Assembly (NCBI GenBank): GCA_003439945.1
Contig: QVRM01006788.1
Span: 1 to 64,000 of the forward strand
Reading direction: 5' to 3'
Length of the DNA stretch: 64,000 bases
DNA from: Dermanyssus gallinae
Taxonomy: Eukaryota > Arthropoda > Arachnida > Mesostigmata > Dermanyssidae
Shown: positions 31,926 through 44,179 of the stretch, in pieces
How positions within the stretch are numbered: position 1 is the first letter of the stretch
Layout of the letters: each line of letters starts with the position of its first letter
The notes under the pieces: model-generated
What the model was told of the DNA's origin: nothing
Databases searched by the model: none
What the model saw: the letters and a program-made list of their open reading frames with translations, nothing else
Made by a program: the position numbers and the translations under genes

Positions 31926-34803
31926 GAGGTGATTCTAAGAACGATGTGGTTCTAAGAAAGAGGTGGTTTTGAGAACGAGGTGGTTTTAGGAAGGAGGTAG
32001 TTCTAGGAACAAGGTGGTTCTAAGAAAGAGTTGGTTCTAAGAACGAGGTGGTTGTAAGAAAGAGCTGGTTTTAAGAACGAGCCGGCTGTAAGAAACGAGC
32101 TGGTTCTAAGAACGAGGTGGTTCTAAGAACGAGCCGGTTCTAAGAAAGAGCTGGTTCTAAGAATGAGGTGGTTCTAAGAATGAGGTGGTTCTAAGAACGA
32201 CGTGGTTCTAAGAATGAGCTGGTTCTAAGAACGAGGTGGTTCTAAGAAGGAGCTGGTTCTAAGAACGAGCTTGTTCTATGAACAAGCTGATTCTAAATGC
32301 GAGCCATTCTAAGGAAAACACGGTTCTAAGAACGAGGCGGTTGTATGAAACGAGGCGGTTGTATGAAACGAGGCGGTTGTAAGAAACGAGGTGGTTCTAA
32401 GAACGAGCCGGTTGTAAGAAACGAGGTCGTTCTAAGAACGCCGTGGTTTTAAGAACGAAGTGGCTCTAAGAACGAGGTGGGGCTAAGAAACAGCCGGTTT
32501 TAAGAACAAGCCGGTTCTAAGAACAAGCCGGTTCTAAGAACGAGCCGGCTGTAAGAACGAGCCGGTTGTAAAAACGAGGTGGTTCTAAGAACGAGGTGGT
32601 TTTAAGAACGAAGTGGTTCTAAGAAAGAGCTGGTTTTATGAAAGAGCTGGTTCTAAGAACGAGCTGGTTCTAAGAATGAGGTGGTTCTAAGAATGAGGTG
32701 GTTCTAAGAAAGAGCTGGTTCTAAGAAAGAGCTGGTTGTAAGAACGAGCTTGTTCTATGAACAAGCTGATTCTAAAAACGAGTCATTCTAAGGAAAATAC
32801 GGTTCTAAGAACGAGGCGGTTGTTTGAAACGAGGCGGTTGTAAGAAACGAGGTGGTTCTAAGAACGAGCCGGTTGTAAGAAACGAGCTGGTTCTAAAAAC
32901 GAGGTGGTTCTAAAAAAGAGCTGGTTCTAAGAACGAGCTTGTTCTATGAACAAGCTGGTTCTAAAAACGAGCCGTTCTAAGAACAATAAGAGTCTAGGAC
33001 GAGCCGGTTGTAAAAAACGAGGTGGTTCTAAGAACGAGGTGATTCTAAGAACGATGTGGTTCTAAGAAAGAGGTTGTTTTGAGAACGAGGTGGTTTTAGG
33101 AAGGGGGTAGTTCTAGGAACAAGGTGGTTCTAAGAAAGAGCTGGTTCTAAGAACGAGGTGGTTGTAAGAAAGAGCTGGTTTTAAGAACGAGCCGGCTGTA
33201 AGAAACGAGCTGGTTCTAAGAACGAGGTGGTTCTAAGAACGAGCCGGTTCTAAGAAAGAGCTGGTTCTGAGAACAAATTGGTTCTAGAAACGAGTCGTTC
33301 TAAGGACAATACGGTTCTAAGAACGAGCCGGCTGTAAGAAACGAGGTGGTTTTAAGAACGAGCTGGCTGTAAGAACAGGGTGGTTTTAAGAACGAGGTGG
33401 TTCTAAGAACGAGCTGGTTCTTAAAAAGAGCTGGTTCTAATAACGAGCCGGTTGTAAGAACGAGCCGGTTGTCAGAACGAGGTGGTTCTAAGAACGAGGT
33501 GGTTTTAAGAAAGAGCTGGTTCTAAGAAAGAGCTGGTTCTAAGAACGAGCTTGTTCTAAGAACAAGCTGGCTCTAAAAACGAGCCGTTCTACTAACAATA
33601 TGGTTCTATGAACGAGCCGGTTGTAAGAAACGAGCTGGTTGTAAGAGCGAGGTAGTTCTAAGAAAGAGTTGGTTTTAAAAACGAAGTGGTTGTAAGAACG
33701 AAGTGGTTCTGGGAACGAGCTGGTTCTTAAAAAGTGCTGGTTCTAAGAACGAGGTGGTTCAAAGAACGAGATGGTTTTAAGAACGAGGTAATTCTAAGAA
33801 CGAGGTGGTTCTAAGAACGAGCTTGTTCTAGGAAAAAGCTGGTTTTAAAAACGAGCCGTTCAAAGAACAATATGGTTCTAAGAACAAGCCGGTTGTAAGA
33901 AACGAGCTGGTTCTAAAAACGAGGTGGTTCTAAAAAAGAGCTGGTTCTAAGAACGAGCTTGTTCTATGAACAAGCTGGTTTTAAAAACGAGCCGTTCTGA
34001 GAACAATAAGGGTCTAGGACGAGCCGGTTGTAAGAAACGAGGTGGTTCTAAGAACGAGGTGGTTCTAAGAACGATGTGGTTCTAAGAACGATGTGGTTCT
34101 TAGAAAGAGGTGGTTTTAAGAACGAGGTGGTTTTAAGAACGAGGTAGTTCTAGGAACGAGGTGGTTCTAAGAAAGAGCTGGTTCTAAGAACGAGGTGGTT
34201 GTAAGAAAGAGCTGGTTCTAAGAACGAGCTGTTCTAGGAAACGCTGGTTCTAAGAACGAGCCGTTCTATGAACAATATGGTTCTAAGAACGAGCCGGTTG
34301 TAAGAAACGAGCTGGTTCTAAAAACGAGGTGGTTTTAAGAAAGAACTGGTTCTAAAAGCGAGTTTGTTCTAAAAACGAGCTTGTTCTATGTACAAGCTGA
34401 TTCTAAAAACGAGCCGTTTTAAGGACAATACGGTTCTAAAAACGAGGCGGTTGTAAGAAACGAGGTGGTTCTAAGAACAAGCCGGTTGTAAGAAACGAGG
34501 TGGTTCTAAGAACGAGGTGGTTCTAAGAACGAGGTGGGGCTAAGAAACAGCCGGTTTTAAGAACAAGCTTGTTCTAAGAACAAGCTGGATCTAAGAACAA
34601 GCCGGTTCTAAGAACAAGCCGGTTCTAAGAACAAGCCGGTTCTAAGAACGAGCCAGTTGTAAGAACGAGCCGGTTGTAAGAACAAGGTGGTTCTAAGAAC
34701 AAGGTGGTTGTAAGAACGAGGTGGTTCTTAGAAAGAGCTGGTTTTAAGAAAGAGCTGGTTCTAAGAAAGAGCTGGTTCTAAGAACGAGCTTGTTCTAAGA
34801 ACG

Positions 34804-37540
34804 AGCTTGTTCTAAGAACAAGCTGGCTCTAAAAGCGAGCCGTTCTACAAACAATATGGTTCTATGAACGAGCCGGTTGTAAGAAACGAGCTGGTTCTAT
34901 GAACGAGCCGGTTGTAAGAAACGAGCTGGTTCTAAGAACGAGGATAGTTCTAAGAAAGAGTTGGTTTTAAGAACGAGGTGGTTCTAAGAACGAAGTGGTT
35001 CTGAGAACGAGCTAGTTCTTAAAAAGAGCTGGTTCTAAGAACGAGGTGGTTCGAAGAACGAAATGGTTTTAAGAACGAGTGGTAATTCTAAGAACGAGGT
35101 GGTTCTAAGAAAGAGCTGGTTCTAAGAACGAGCTTGTTTTAAGAACGAGCTTGTTCTATGAACAAGCTGATTCTAAAAACGAGCCGTTTAAAAGACAATA
35201 CGGTTGTAAGAACGAGGCGGTTGTGAAAAACGAGGTGGTTTTAAGAACAAGCCGGTTGTAAGAAACGAGGTGGTTCTAAGAACACAGTGCCTTTAAGAAC
35301 GAGGTGGGCTTCAAAACAGCCGGTTTTAAAAACAAGCTTGTTCTAAGAACAAGCTGGTTCTTAGAACAAGCCGGTTCTAAGAACAAGTCGGTTCTACGAA
35401 CAAGCCGGTTTTAAGAACGAGCCGGTTGTAAGAATGAGCCGGTTGTAAGAACGAGGTGGTTCTAAGAGCGAGGTGGTTCTAAGAACGAGGTGGTTCTAAG
35501 AACGAGGTGGTTCTAAGAAAGAGCTGGTTTTAAGAAAGAGCTGGTTCTAAAAAAGAGCTGGTTTTAAGAACGAGCTTGTTCTAAGAACGAGCTTGTTCTT
35601 AAAACGAGCCGTTCTAAGGACAATAAGGGTCTAGGACGAGCCGGTTGTAAGAAACGAGGTGGTTCTAAGAACGAGGTGGTGGTAAGAACGAGGTAATTCT
35701 AAGAACGAGGTGGTTCTAAGAACGAGCTTGTTCTAGGAAAAAGCTGGTTCTAAAAACGAGCCGTTCAAAGAACAATATGGTTCTAAGAACGAGCCGGTTG
35801 TAAGAAGCGAGCTGGTTCTAAAAACGAGGTGGTTCGAAAAAAGAGCTGGTTCTAAGACCGAGCTTGTTCTATGAACAAGCTGGTTCTAAAAACGAGCCGT
35901 TCTGAGAACAATAAGGGTCTAGGACGAGCCGGTTGTAAGAAACGAGGTGGTTCTAAGAACGAGGTGGTTCTAAGAACGAGGCGGTTCTAACAACGATGTG
36001 GTTCTAAGAACGATGTGGTTCTCAGAAAGAGGTGGTTTTAAGAACGAGGTGGTTTTAAGAACGAGGTAGTTCTAGGAACAAGGTGGTTCTAAGAAAGAGC
36101 TGGTTCTAAGAACGAGGTGGTTGTAAGAAAGAGCTGGTTCTAAGAACGAGCTGTTCTAGGAAACGCTTGTTCTAAGAACGAGCTTGTTCTAAGAACAAGC
36201 TGGCTCTAAAAGCGAGCCGTTCTACAAACAATATGGTTCTATGAACGAGCCGGTTGTAAGAAACGAGCTGGTTCTATGAACGAGCCGGTTGTAAGAAACG
36301 AGCTGGTTCTAAGAACGAGGTAGTTCTAAGAAAGAGTTGGTTTTAAGAACGAGGTGGTTCTAAGAACGAAGTGGTTCTGAGAACGAGCTAGTTCTTAAAA
36401 AGAGCTGGTTCTAAGAACGAGGTGGTTCGAAGAACGAAATGGTTTTAAGAACGAGGTAATTCTAAGAACGAGGTGGTTCTAAGAAAGAGCTGGTTCTAAG
36501 AACGAGCTTGTTTTAAGAACGAGCTTGTTCTATGAACAAGCTGATTCTAAAAACGAGCCGTTTAAAAGACAATACGGTTGTAAGAACGAGGCGGTTGTGA
36601 GAAACGAGGTGGTTTTAAGAACAAGCCGGTTGTAAGAAACGAGGTGGTTCTAAGAACACAGTGCCTTTAAGAACGAGGTGGGCTTCAAAACAGCCGGTTT
36701 TAAAAACAAGCTTGTTCTAAGAACAAGCTGGTTCTAAGAACAAGCCGGTTCTAAGAACAAGTCGGTTCTACGAACAAGCCGGTTTTAAGAACGAGCCGGT
36801 TGTAAGAATAAGCCGGTTGTAAGAACGAGGTGGTTCTAAGAGCGAGGTGGTTCTAAGAACGAGGTGGTTCTAAGAACGAGGTGGTTCTAAGAAAGAGCTG
36901 GTTTTAAGAAAGAGCTGGTGTTAAAAAAGAGCTGGTTTTAAGAACGAGCTTGTTCTAAGAACGAGCTTGTTCTTAAAACGAGCCGTTCTAAGGACAATAA
37001 GGGTCTAGGACGAGCCGGTTGTAAGAAACGAGGTGGTTCTAAGAACGAGGTGGTGGTAAGAACGAGGTAATTCTAAGAACGAGGTGGTGTAAGAACGAGC
37101 TTGTTCTAGGAAAAAGCTGGTTCTAAAAACGAGCCGTTCAAAGAACAATATGGTTCTAAGAACGAGCCGGTTGTAAGAAGCGAGCTGGTTCTAAAAACGA
37201 GGTGGTTCTAAAAAAGAGCTGGTTCTAAGACCGAGCTTGTTCTATGAACAAGCTGGTTCTAAAAACGAGCCGTTCTGAGAACAATAAGGGTCTAGGACGA
37301 GCCGGTTGTAAGAAACGAGGTGGTTCTAAGAACGAGGTGGTTCTAAGAACGAGGTGGTTCTAAGAACGATGTGGTTCTAAGAACGATGTGGTTCTCAGAA
37401 AGAGGTGGTTTTAAGAACGAGGTGGTTTTAAGAACGAGGTAGTTCTAGGAACGAGGTGGTTCTAAGAAAGAGCTGGTTCTAAGAACGAGGTGGTTGTAAG
37501 AAAGAGCTGGTTCTAAGAACGAGCTGTTCTAGGAAACGCT
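34804..37540 (+). repeat. Two adjacent near-identical higher-order repeats of about 1,375 bp
   Basis: Copy 1 (34804-36180) and copy 2 (36181 to about 37540) share rare markers in the same order: AAAAGCGAGCCGTTCTAC, a doubled TTCTATGAACGAGCCGG, AACACAGTGCCTTTAAGAAC (35281 and 36656), GGGCTTCAAAACAGCC and GAGGTGGTGGTAAGAACG. The offset is 1,375-1,377 with only scattered differences (for example an extra base in GAGGATAGTT of copy 1). This is the clearest recent tandem duplication in the array. Confidence 0.9.
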
Positions 37541-40035
37541 GGTTCTAAGAACGAGCCGTTCTATGAACAATATGGTTTTAAGAACGAGCCGGTTGTAAGC
37601 AACGAGCTGGTTCTAAAAACGAGGTGGTTTTAAGAAAGAGCTGGTTCTAAAAGCGAGTTTGTTCTAAAAACGAGCTTGTTCTATGTACAAGCTGATTCTA
37701 AAAACGAGCCGTTTTAAGGACAATACGGTTCTAAAAACGAGGCGGTTGTAAGAAACGAGGTGGTTCTAAGAACAAGCCGGTTGAAAGAAACGAGGTGGTT
37801 CTAAGAACGAGGTGGTTCTAAGAATGAAGTGCCTTTAAGAACGAGGTGGGGCTAAGAAACAGCCGGTTTTAAGAACAAGCTTGTTCTAAGAACAAGCTGG
37901 TTGTAAGAACAAGCCGGTTCTAAGAACAAGCCGGTTCTAAGAACAAGCCGGTTCTAAGAACGAGCCAGTTGTAAGAACGAGCCGGTTGTAAGAACAAGGT
38001 GGTTCTAAGAACAAGGTGGTTGTAAGAACGAGGTAGTTCTAAGAAAGAGCTGGTTTTAAGAAAGAGCTGGTTCTAAGAAAGAGCTGGTTCTAAGAACGAG
38101 CTTGTTCTAAGAACAAGCTGGCTCTAAAAACGAGCCGTTCTACAAACAATATGGTTCTATGAACGAGCCGGTTGTAAGAAACGAGCTGGTTCTATGAACG
38201 AGCCGGTTGTAAGAAACGAGCTGGTTCTAAGAACGAGGTAGTTCTAAGAAAGAGTTGGTTTTAAGAACGAGGTGGTTCTAAGAACGAAGTGGTTCTGAGA
38301 ACGAGCTAGTTCTTAAAAAGAGCTGGTTCTAAGAACGAGGTGGTTCGAAGAACGAAATGGTTTTAAGAACGAGGTAATTCTAAGAACGAGGTGGTTCTAA
38401 GAAAGAGCTGGTTCTAAGAACGAGTTTGTTTTAAGAACGAGCTTGTTCTATGAACAAGCTGATTCTAAAAACGAGCCGTTTAAAGGACAATACGGTTCTA
38501 AGAACGAGGCGGTTGTGAGAAACGAGGTGGTTCTAAGAACAAGCCGGTTGTAAGAAACGAGGTGGTTCTAAGAACGAGGTGGTTCTAAGAACGAGGTGGT
38601 TCTAAGAACGATGTGGTTGTAAGAACGATGTGGTTCTCAGAAAGAGGTGGTTTTAAGAACGAGGTAGTTCTAGGAACGAGGTGGTTCTAAGAAAGAGCTG
38701 GTTCTAAGAACGAGGTGGTTGTAAGAAAGAGCTGGTTCTAAGAACGAGCTGTTCTAGGAAACGCTGGTTCTAAGAACGAGCCGTTCTATGAACAATATGG
38801 TTCTAAGAACGAGCCGGTTGTAAGAAACGAGCTGGTTCTAAAAACGAGGTGGTTTTAAGAAAGAGCTGGTTCTAAAAGCGAGTTTGTTCTAAAAACGAGC
38901 TTGTTCTATGTACAAGCTGATTCTAAAAACGAGCCGTTTTAAGGACAATACGGTTCTAAAAACGAGGCGGTTGTAAGAAACGAGGTGGTTTTAAGAACAA
39001 GCCGGTTGTAAGAAACGAGGTGGTTCTAAGAACGAGGTGGTTCTAAGAACGAAGTGCCTTTAAGAACGAGGTGGGGCTAAGAAACAGCCGGTTTTAAGAA
39101 CAAGCTTGTTCTAAGAACAAGCTGGTTCTAAGAACAAGCCGGTTCTAAGAACAAGCCGGTTCTAAGAACAAGCCGGTTCTAAGAATGAGCCAGTTGTAAG
39201 AACGAGCCGGTTGTAAGAACAAGGTGGTTCTAAGAACAAGGTGGTTGTAAGAACGAGGTGGTTCTAAGAAAGAGCTGGTTTTAAGAAAGAGCTGGTTCTA
39301 AGAAAAAGCTGGTTCTAAGAACGAGCTTGTTCTAAGAACGAGCTTGTTCTAAGAACAAGCTGGCTCTAAAAACGAGCCGTTCTACAAACAATATGGTTCT
39401 ATGAACGAGCCGGTTGTAAGAAACGAGCTGGTTCTAAGAACGAGGTAGTTCTAAGAAAGAGTTGGTTTTAAGAACGAGGTGGTTCTAAGAACGAAGTGGT
39501 TCTGAGAACGAGCTAGTTCTTAAAAAGAGCTGGTTTTAAGAACGAGGTGGTTCGAAGAACGAAATGGTTTTAAGAACGAGGTAATTCTAAGAACGAGGTG
39601 GTTCTAAGAAAGAGCTGGTTCTAAGAACGAGCTTGTTTTAAGGACGAGCTTGTTCTATGACAAGCTGATTCTAAAAACGAGCCGTTTAAAGGACAATACG
39701 GTTCTAAGAACGAGGCGGTTGTGAGAAACGAGGTGGTTCTAAGAACGAAGTGCCTTTAAGAACGAGGTGGGGCTAAGAAACAGCCGGTTTTAAGAACAAG
39801 CTTGTTATAAGAACGAGCTGGTTCTAAGAACAAGCCGGTTCTAAGAACAAGCCGGTTCTAAGAACAAGCCGGTTCTAAGAACGAGCCGGTTGTAAGAACG
39901 AGCCGGTTGTAAGCACGAGGTGTTTTTAAGAAGGAGATGGTTCTAAGAACGAGATGGTTCTAAGAAAGAGCTGGTTCTAAGAACGAGCTTGTTCTAAGAA
40001 CGAGCTTGTTCTAAGAACGAGATTGTTCTAAAAAC

Positions 40036-41350
40036 GAGTCGTTTTAAGAACAATACGGTTCTAAGAACGAGCCGGTTGTATGAACGAGGTGGTTCTAAGA
40101 ACGAGGTGGCTCTAAGAAAGAGCTGGTTCTAAGAAAGAGCTAATTCTAAGAATGAGCTTGTTCTAGGAACAAGCTGGTTGTAAAAGCGAGCTGTTCTAAG
40201 GACAATAATGTTCTATGAACGAGCCGGTTGTAAGAAACAAGCTGGTTCTAAGAACGAGGTGGTTCTAAGAACGAAGTGGTTCTGGGAACGAGGTACTTCT
40301 AAAAAAGAGCTGGTTCTAAGAACGAGGTGGTTCGAAGAACGAGATAGTTTTAAGAACGAGGTAATTCTAAAAACGAGATGGTTCTAAGAAAGAGCTGGTT
40401 CTAAGAAAGAGCTGGTTGTAAAAACGAGCTGGTTCTAAGAACGAGCTTGTTCTAGGAAAAAGCTAGTTCTAAAAACGAGCCGTTCGAAGAACAATATGGT
40501 TCTAAGAAAGAGCCGGTTGTAAGAAACGAGGTGGTTCTAAAAACGAGGTGGTTCTAAGTAAGAGCTGGTTTTTAGAACGAGCTTGTTCTATGAACAAGCA
40601 GATTCTAAAAACGAGCCGTTCGTAGAACAATAAGGGTCTAAGGACGAGCCGATTTTAAGAACGAGGTGGTTCTAAAAACGAGTCGTTTTAAGAACAATAC
40701 GGTTCTAAGAACGAGCCGGTTGTATGAACGAGGTGGTTCTAAGAACGAGGTGGCTCTAAGAAAGAGCTGGTTTTAAGAAAGAGCTAATTCTAAGAATGAG
40801 CTTGTTCTAGGAACAAGCTGGTTCTAAAAGCGAGCTGTTCTAAGGACAATAATGTTCTATGAACGAGCCGGTTGTAAGAAACAAGCTGGTTCTAAGAACG
40901 AGGTGGTTCTAAGAACGAAGTGGTTCTGGGAACGAGGTACTTCTAAAAAAGAGCTGGTTCTAAGAACGAGGTGGTTCGAAGAACGAGATAGTTTTAAGAA
41001 CTAGGTAATTCTAAAAACGAGATGGTTCTAAGAAAGAGCTGGTTCTAAGAAAGAGCTGGTTCTAAGAACGAGCTGGTTCTAAGAACGAGCTGGTTCTAAG
41101 AACGAGCTTGTTCTAGGAAAAAGCTGGTTCTAAAAACGAGCCGTTCGAAGAACAATATGGTTCTAAGAACGAGCCGGTTGTAAGAAACGAGGTGGTTCTA
41201 AAAACGAGGTGGTTCTAAGTAAGAGCTGGTTCTAAGAACGAGCTTGTTCTATGAACAAGCAGATTCTAAAAACGAGCCGTTCGTAGAACAATAAGGGTCT
41301 AAGGACGAGCCGGTTATAAGAACGAGGTGGTTCTAAGAACGAGGTGGTTA
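40036..41350 (+). repeat. Adjacent copies of a roughly 640-bp higher-order block
   Basis: GAGTCGTTTTAAGAACAATA followed by CGAGCCGGTTGTATGAACGA occurs at about 40036 and 40680. The following order (GCGAGCTGTTCTAAGGACAA, GAACGAGGTACTTCTAAAAA, GCAGATTCTAAAAACGAGCC) is conserved in both. Confidence 0.8.
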
Positions 41351-42420
41351 TAAGAAAGAGCTGGTTTTCAGAAGGAGCTTGTTCTATAAACGAGCTGGTT
41401 TTAAAAACAAGCCGTTCTAAGATCGAGCTTGTTCTAGGAACGAGCTGGTTCTAAGAACGAGGTGGTTCTAAGAAAGAGCTGGTTCTAAGAACGAGCTTGT
41501 TCTAAGAACAAACTAGTTCTAAGAGCGAGGTGAATCTAAGAACGAGGTGGTTCTAAGAACGAGGTGGTTCTAAGAACGAGGTGGTTCTAAGAACGATGTG
41601 GTTCTAAGAACGATGTGGTTCTAAGAAAGAGGCGGTTCTAAAAAAGAGGTGGTTTTAAGAACGAGGTGGTTTTAAGAACGAGGTGGTTTTAAGAACGAGG
41701 TAGTTCTAGGAACGAGGTGGTTCTAAGAAAGAGCTGGTTCTAAGAACGAGCTTGTTTTAAGAACGAGCTTGTTCTAGGAAAAAGCTGGTTCTAAAAACGA
41801 GCCGTTCGAAGAACAATATGGTTCTAAGAACGAGCCGGTTGTAAGAAACGAGGTGGTTCTAAAAACGAGGTGGTTCTAAGTAAGAGCTGGTTCTAAAAAC
41901 GAGCTTGTTCTATGAACAAGCAGATTCTAAAAACGAGCCGTTCGTAGAACAATAAGGGTCTAAGGACGAGCCGGTTCTAAGAACGAGGTGGTTCTAAGAA
42001 CGAGGTGGTTATAAGAAAGAGCTGGTTTTCAGAAGGAGCTTGTTCTATAAACGAGCTGGTTTTAAAAACAAACCGTTCTAAGATCGAGCTGGTTCTAGGA
42101 ACGAGCTGGTTCTAAGAACGAGGTGGTTCTAAGAAAGAGCTGGTTCTAAGAACGAGCTTGTTCTAAGAACGAGCTTGTTCTAAGAACAAACTAGTTTTAA
42201 GAGCAAGGTGAATCTAAGAACTAGGTGGTTCTAAGAACGAGGTGGTTCTAAGAACGAGGTGGTTCTAAGAACGAGGTGGTTCTAAGAACGATGTGGTTCT
42301 AAGAACGATGTGGTTCTAAGAAAGAGGTGGTTCTAAGAAAGAGGTGGTTTTAAGAACGAGGTGGTTCTAAGAAAGAGCTGGTTCTAAGAACGAGGTGGTT
42401 CTAAGAAAGAGCTGGTTTTA
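41340..42420 (+). repeat. Adjacent copies of a roughly 660-bp higher-order block
   Basis: The marker TTTTCAGAAGGAGCTTGTTC followed by TATAAACGAGCTGGTTTT appears at about 41366 and 42026. Flanking unit order agrees, and a further copy lies at about 49867. Confidence 0.8.
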
Positions 42421-44179
42421 AGAACGAGGTAGTTCTAGGAACGAGGTGGTTCTAAGAAAGAGCTGGTTCTAAGAACGAGGTGGTTCTAAGAAAGAGCTGG
42501 TTTTAAGAACGAGCTTGTTCTAGAAAACGCTGGTTTTAAGAACGAGCTTGTTCTAGGAAACGCTGGTTCTAAAAATGAGCCGTTCTAAGAACAATATGGT
42601 TCTATGAACGAGCCGGTTGTAAGAAACGAGCTGGTTCTAAAAACGAGGTGGTTCTAAAAGCGAGCTTGTTATAAGAACGAGCTTGTTCTAAGAACGAGCT
42701 GATTCTAAAAACGAGCCGTTTTAAGGACAATACGGTTCTAAGAACGAGGTGGTTGCAAGAAACGAGGTGGTTCTAAGAAGAAGCCGGTTGTACGAAACGA
42801 GGTGGTTCTAAGGACGAGGTGGTTCTAAAAACGAAGTGCCTTTAAGAGCGAGGTGGGGCTAAGAAACAGCCGGTTTCAAGAACAAGCTTGTTATAAGAAC
42901 GAGCTGGTTCTAAGAACAAGCCGGTTCTAAGAACAAGCCGGTTGTAAGAACGAGCCGGTTGTAAGAACGAGGTGTTTCTAAGAAGAAGATGATTCTAAGA
43001 ACGAGATGGTTCTAAGAAAAAGCTGGTTCTAAGAACGAGCTTGTTCTAAGAACGAGATTGTTCTAAAAACGAGTCGTTTTAAGAACAATACGGTTCTAAG
43101 AACGAGCCGGTAGTAAGAACGAGGTGGTTCTAAGAACGAGGTGGCTCTAAGAAAGAGCTGGTTCTAAGAAAGAGCTAATTCTAAGAACGAGGTTGTTCTA
43201 GGAGCGAGCTTGTTCTAAAAACGAGCTGTTCTAAGGACAATAATGTTCTATGAACGAGCCGGTTGTAAGAAACAAGCTGGTTCTAAGAACGAGGTGGTTC
43301 TAAGGACGAGCCGGTTGTAAAAACGAGGTGGTTCTAAGAACGAGGTGGTTCTAAGAAAGAGCTGGTTTTAAGAAAGAGCTGGTTCTAAGAACGAGCTGGT
43401 TCTAAGAATGAGGTGGTTCTAAGAATGAGGTGGTTCTAAGAAAGAGCTGGTTCTAAGAACAAGGTGGTTCTCAAAAAGAGCTGGTTTTAAGAACGAGCTT
43501 GTTCTATAAACAAGCTGATTCTAAAAACGAGCCATTCTAAGGAAAATACGGTTCTAAGAACGAGGCGGTTGTATGAAACGAGGCGGTTGTAAGAAACGAG
43601 GTGGTTCTAAGAACAAGCCGGTTGTAAGAAACGAGGTGGTTCTAAAAACGAGGTGGTTCTAAGAACGAGGTGGTTCTAAGAACGAAGTGGTTCTGGGAAC
43701 GAGCTGGTTCTTAAAAAGAGCTGGTTCTAAGAACGAGGTGGTTCCAAGAACGAGGTAATTCTAAGAACGAGGTGGTTCTAAGAAAGAGCTGGTTCTAAGA
43801 ACGAGCTTATCCTATGAAAAGGCTGGTTCTAAAAACGAGCCGTTCGAAGAACAATATGGTTTTAAGAAACGAGCTGGTTCTAAAAACGAGGTGGTTCTAA
43901 AAAAGAGCTGGTTCTAAGAACGAGCTTGTTCTATGAACAAGCTGGTTCTAAAAACGAGCCGTTCTAAGAACAATAAGGGTCTAGGACGAGCCGGTTGTAA
44001 GAAACGAGGTGGTTCTAAGAACGAGGTGATTCTAAGAACGATGTGGTTCTAAGAAAGAGCTGGTTTTGAGAACGAGGTGGTTTTAGGAAGGAGGTAGTTC
44101 TAGGAACAAGGTGGTTCTAAGAAAGAGCTGGTTCTAGGAACGAGGTGGTTGTAAGAAAGAGCTGGTTTTAAAAACGAGC

